Below, piece by piece: positions 61,474 to 64,000 of a stretch of DNA of 64,000 nucleotides (positions are counted from its first letter, which is position 1; each line of letters begins with the position of its first letter). This DNA is from Microbacterium trichothecenolyticum. GTDB taxonomy: Bacteria; Actinomycetota; Actinomycetes; Actinomycetales; Microbacteriaceae. The position numbers and the translations under genes were made by a program. The DNA lies in contig NZ_JYJA01000038.1 of NCBI RefSeq assembly GCF_000956465.1, positions 248,001-312,000 of the forward strand, read 5' to 3'. The notes beneath the pieces are model-generated. The model had not been told where the DNA came from, did no database searches, and was given only the letters and a program-made list of their open reading frames with translations.

Positions 61474-64000
61474 ATGCCCACCGCCACGTCGAACACCGTC
61501 ACCTCGAACCGCGTCCACGCCATCCTGGTGGTTCGTCCCGATGGTCGTACCCCGGCGGCATTCCATCTGAAGCGCACCCTCGCCGCACTTCGCGAGCAGA
61601 CGCGCCCTGTCGACGTCCTCACGATCGTGGTGTGCGGCGGCGACGACCATCTCTTCGAGATCGCGGATGCCGCGGGCGCCGAGTTCGTCTTCCGGGCCGG
61701 CGCATCGACCGCCTACGCCGCGGCGACCGCGCTGGTCACGCCGCGTCTCGACGGCGACGCCGTGTGGCTTCTCGCGCAGGACACCGCGCCGGAGCCCGAC
61801 GCGCTCGCCCGGCTTGCCGGCGCGCTCGAGCTCTCGCCGTCGGTCGCCTTCGTCGCGCCCAAGCTGGTGCGCTGGGACGACCGCACGGAGATCGCGTCGC
61901 TCGGGGTCGGGATGACGCGGTTCGGCCGCACGGTCGGGTTCGCGGACGATGAGCTCGACCAGGGTCAGCACGACGCGCGGGAGGACGTCCTCGGCGCCGA
62001 CGTCCGCGGCATCCTGGTCCGCGCCGACGCCTGGAAACAGCTCGGCGGCCTCGATCGGGGACTCTCCGGCGCCGACGAGGGATTGGATCTCGGGGTGAGG
62101 GCGCGCCTCGCGGGCGGGCGCGTCTCGCTCGTGCCGAGTGCACTTGTCGCGACGGCGGGCGACGGCGTCGCGGGTCTGCCGACACCGCTCACCCCTCAGC
62201 GGCAGCGCCGTGCCGTGTATGCGGAGCGCGTCGCGCAGCTGCATCGGCGGCTCGTGTACGCGCCGGCGGTCGTCGCTCCGCTTCACTGGCTCACGATCCT
62301 TCCGCTCGCGCTGTGGCGCTCGATCGTGGATCTGGCCCGCAAGCAGCCCGGACGCATCGCCGCGGAGTGGGCGGCGGCCGCGGTCGCACTCGTGCGCCTC
62401 GTGCCGGTATGGCGCGGGCGCCGTCGCCTCGCACGCGCCCGCACCGCGTCCTGGGCGCAGATCGCGCCGCTGCGCACGACGCGGAGCGAATTGCGCGAAC
62501 GGCTCGACGACGACCCTGAGGTCGCTCTCGGCGGCCACCGTCGGAGCGATCTGAAGTTCTTCGCGGGCGGCGGAGCATGGCTCGTCCTCGCAGCGCTCGC
62601 CGTCTCGGTCGCGACGTTCCCGGCCCTGCTGGCGTGGCCGGTCCTCGGTGGGGGAGCGCTCCAGCCGCTGGCCACCACGGTCGGCCAACTCTGGGACGAC
62701 GCGATGTACGGCCAGCGGGCCCTCGGCATCGACACGATCGGTCCTGCCGATCCGTTCGCCGCCGTGGTCGCCCTGCTCGGCTCGCTCTGGGCCTGGGCGC
62801 CGTCTCGCGGGCTGGTGCTGCTCTGGGTGCTGGCGCTGCCCCTCGCCGCGCTCGGCGGATGGTTCGCGTCGACGCGGGTGACCGAACGGGCGAGCCTTCG
62901 ACTTCTCGGCGGAGCGGTCTGGGCGTTGGCGCCCACGTTCCTCGTCGCCCTGACGCAGGGGCGACCGACCGGCGTGATCCTGCACCTGCTGCTGCCCTGG
63001 CTGTTCTACGCCGGCGCCGTCGCGCACCGCTCGTGGGCGGGCGCCGGTGCGGCGTCGATCCTCCTGGCGGGGGTGGTCGCCACCGCTCCTTCCCTCGCAC
63101 CGGCGATGCTGGTCACATGGGTGGGCGCGGTGCTCGCCGCCGTCATCCTGCGCGCGGGCCGTGGTGTGGCCCGTCTGATCTGGACGCTCATCCCGTCTGC
63201 GGCGCTGGCGCTCCCGCTCGTCTGGAACGCGCTCGCGAACGGCCAGGCGTGGGGCCTCGTCGCCGACCCCGGCGTGCCGTGGGCAGGTCCGCAGGTGGCT
63301 GCGGACGCCGCCGGGCGCGCGCTGCTGGCGGCCGGCATCCCGACCCCCGATCTCGCCGGGTGGACGACGATCCTGCCCGACGGGCCGACGTGGTGGGTGC
63401 CGCTGCTCACCGTGCCGCTCGCGCTCCTCGCCCTCGCCGCACCCCTCACCCAGCGCTGGGCGGCCGGGATCGTGCTGCTCGTCGTCACGGCGCTCGGCCT
63501 CGGTACGGCGTTCGCCGCCGTGGGGATCTCGGTCGCGTTCGCGCAGTCGATCACCGTGCCGCTCTGGCCGGGCGCTGGGCTGAGCCTCGCGTGGCTCGGC
63601 GGCCTCGGCGGTGCGCTCGTGGCGCTCGACGCCGGGCTGGCCCCCCGCGTCGCCCTGATGCGAGGTGTGGCGGCGGCCCTCGTGTTCGCGGCCACGGTGG
63701 TGCTCGCGGTTCCCTCGCTCACCGCGTTCACGCGGGGAACAGCGACCGTCGCCGACGGGCCGGCGAGCACGCTTCCCGCCTTCGTCGCCGCGGAGGGGCG
63801 CGACGACCCCGATGTCGGGACGATCGTGCTCACTCCACAGGCGGACGCCGGTGTCGCCGCACAGGTGGTGTGGGGCGCGAGCGAGACCATCGGTGGGCAG
63901 ACGACCCTGCTGTCGACGCGCACGGAGCCGACCCCGCAGGACACAGAGCTCGCAGGGCTCGCCGCCGACCTCGTCACTCCTTCATCGGAGGACGTCGTGG
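61474..64000 (+). CDS. Large membrane glycosyltransferase, GT2 N-terminal domain (3' end missing)
   Basis: The frame is open from ATG 61474 to the window end: 842 codons seen, no stop. Residues about 1-260 are a GT-A domain with VHAILVVRPDGRTPAAFHLKRTL, a WLLAQDTAPEPDAL segment in the usual acidic metal position, and GADEGLDLGVRARLAGGRVSLV. From about residue 370 on it is polytopic, with ten or more membrane spans separated by short loops and extracellular-looking segments rich in Gly/Asp. The final visible part is outside the last spans. Similar very large proteins lie beside whiB2 in other actinobacteria; the sugar and acceptor are unknown. A TAGGCT box is at 61459. Confidence 0.8.
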   Translation, partial: MPTATSNTVTSNRVHAILVVRPDGRTPAAFHLKRTLAALREQTRPVDVLTIVVCGGDDHLFEIADAAGAEFVFRAGASTAYAAATALVTPRLDGDAVWLLAQDTAPEPDALARLAGALELSPSVAFVAPKLVRWDDRTEIASLGVGMTRFGRTVGFADDELDQGQHDAREDVLGADVRGILVRADAWKQLGGLDRGLSGADEGLDLGVRARLAGGRVSLVPSALVATAGDGVAGLPTPLTPQRQRRAVYAERVAQLHRRLVYAPAVVAPLHWLTILPLALWRSIVDLARKQPGRIAAEWAAAAVALVRLVPVWRGRRRLARARTASWAQIAPLRTTRSELRERLDDDPEVALGGHRRSDLKFFAGGGAWLVLAALAVSVATFPALLAWPVLGGGALQPLATTVGQLWDDAMYGQRALGIDTIGPADPFAAVVALLGSLWAWAPSRGLVLLWVLALPLAALGGWFASTRVTERASLRLLGGAVWALAPTFLVALTQGRPTGVILHLLLPWLFYAGAVAHRSWAGAGAASILLAGVVATAPSLAPAMLVTWVGAVLAAVILRAGRGVARLIWTLIPSAALALPLVWNALANGQAWGLVADPGVPWAGPQVAADAAGRALLAAGIPTPDLAGWTTILPDGPTWWVPLLTVPLALLALAAPLTQRWAAGIVLLVVTALGLGTAFAAVGISVAFAQSITVPLWPGAGLSLAWLGGLGGALVALDAGLAPRVALMRGVAAALVFAATVVLAVPSLTAFTRGTATVADGPASTLPAFVAAEGRDDPDVGTIVLTPQADAGVAAQVVWGASETIGGQTTLLSTRTEPTPQDTELAGLAADLVTPSSEDVV

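Overview
The window is high-G+C DNA with dense, mostly overlapping genes, frequent GTG starts, very few promoters with a clear -35 box and no mobile genes. A WhiB-family regulator, a split acyl-CoA carboxylase (biotinylated alpha, beta and a small epsilon subunit), a mycobacterial-type LpdA without redox cysteines, and an LCP protein beside purE/purK all point to an actinobacterium. Codon habits and protein style suggest Microbacteriaceae, probably Microbacterium; this is inference, because no rRNA is present.

Layout. (1) 1-5129: a dipeptide/oligopeptide-type ABC importer (binding protein cut by the left edge, two permeases, two ATPases). (2) 5293-23536: a conserved actinobacterial core: phosphohexomutase, purine nucleoside phosphorylase, LpdA, acyl-CoA carboxylase alpha, Maf, a TRAM-type RNA methyltransferase, a response regulator/sensor kinase/membrane protein operon, acyl-CoA carboxylase epsilon and beta, BirA, a PH-domain membrane protein, PurK and PurE. 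From family knowledge, many of these are also neighbours in Mycobacterium. (3) 23533-59634: a roughly 36-kb cell-surface glycan island. (4) 59717-64000: mannose-6-phosphate isomerase, WhiB and a large membrane glycosyltransferase that runs off the right edge.

Glycan island. It starts with an LCP ligase and a glycosyltransferase, then a first ABC glycan exporter (26146-27739). A secreted seven-repeat LGFP protein, a GlfT2-like galactofuranosyltransferase, a DUF6541 membrane protein, an acyltransferase-SGNH protein, UDP-galactopyranose mutase, two further glycosyltransferases, a DUF2304 protein and a UDP-GlcNAc 2-epimerase homologue follow. Next come a GT11 fucosyl/colitosyltransferase, a flippase and a tightly overlapping six-gene operon. 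That operon holds a GDP-fucose/colitose synthase, a DegT protein with His in place of the catalytic Lys (ColD-type), GDP-mannose dehydratase, and a WbpD/WbpE/WbpB-like trio for a 3-acetamido sugar. After an acyltransferase come a second ABC exporter next to a GlfT1-like transferase, the dTDP-rhamnose genes (rmlA, rmlB, fused rmlCD) and two O-antigen polymerase/ligase-like membrane proteins.

Taken together, the cell seems able to make GDP-mannose-derived deoxysugars (probably L-colitose or L-fucose), dTDP-L-rhamnose, UDP-galactofuranose and a 3-acetamido sugar. It has several alternative export routes and an LCP enzyme that could attach finished polymers to peptidoglycan. Points most worth a second look are the colitose-type pathway, a mycobacterial-like galactofuran module, a repeated hairpin with a compensatory base-pair change (one copy inside the accE reading frame), a disordered insertion of about 140 residues in the phosphohexomutase, and a recurring -10 box placed 6-7 bases before the start codon, which predicts many leaderless mRNAs.
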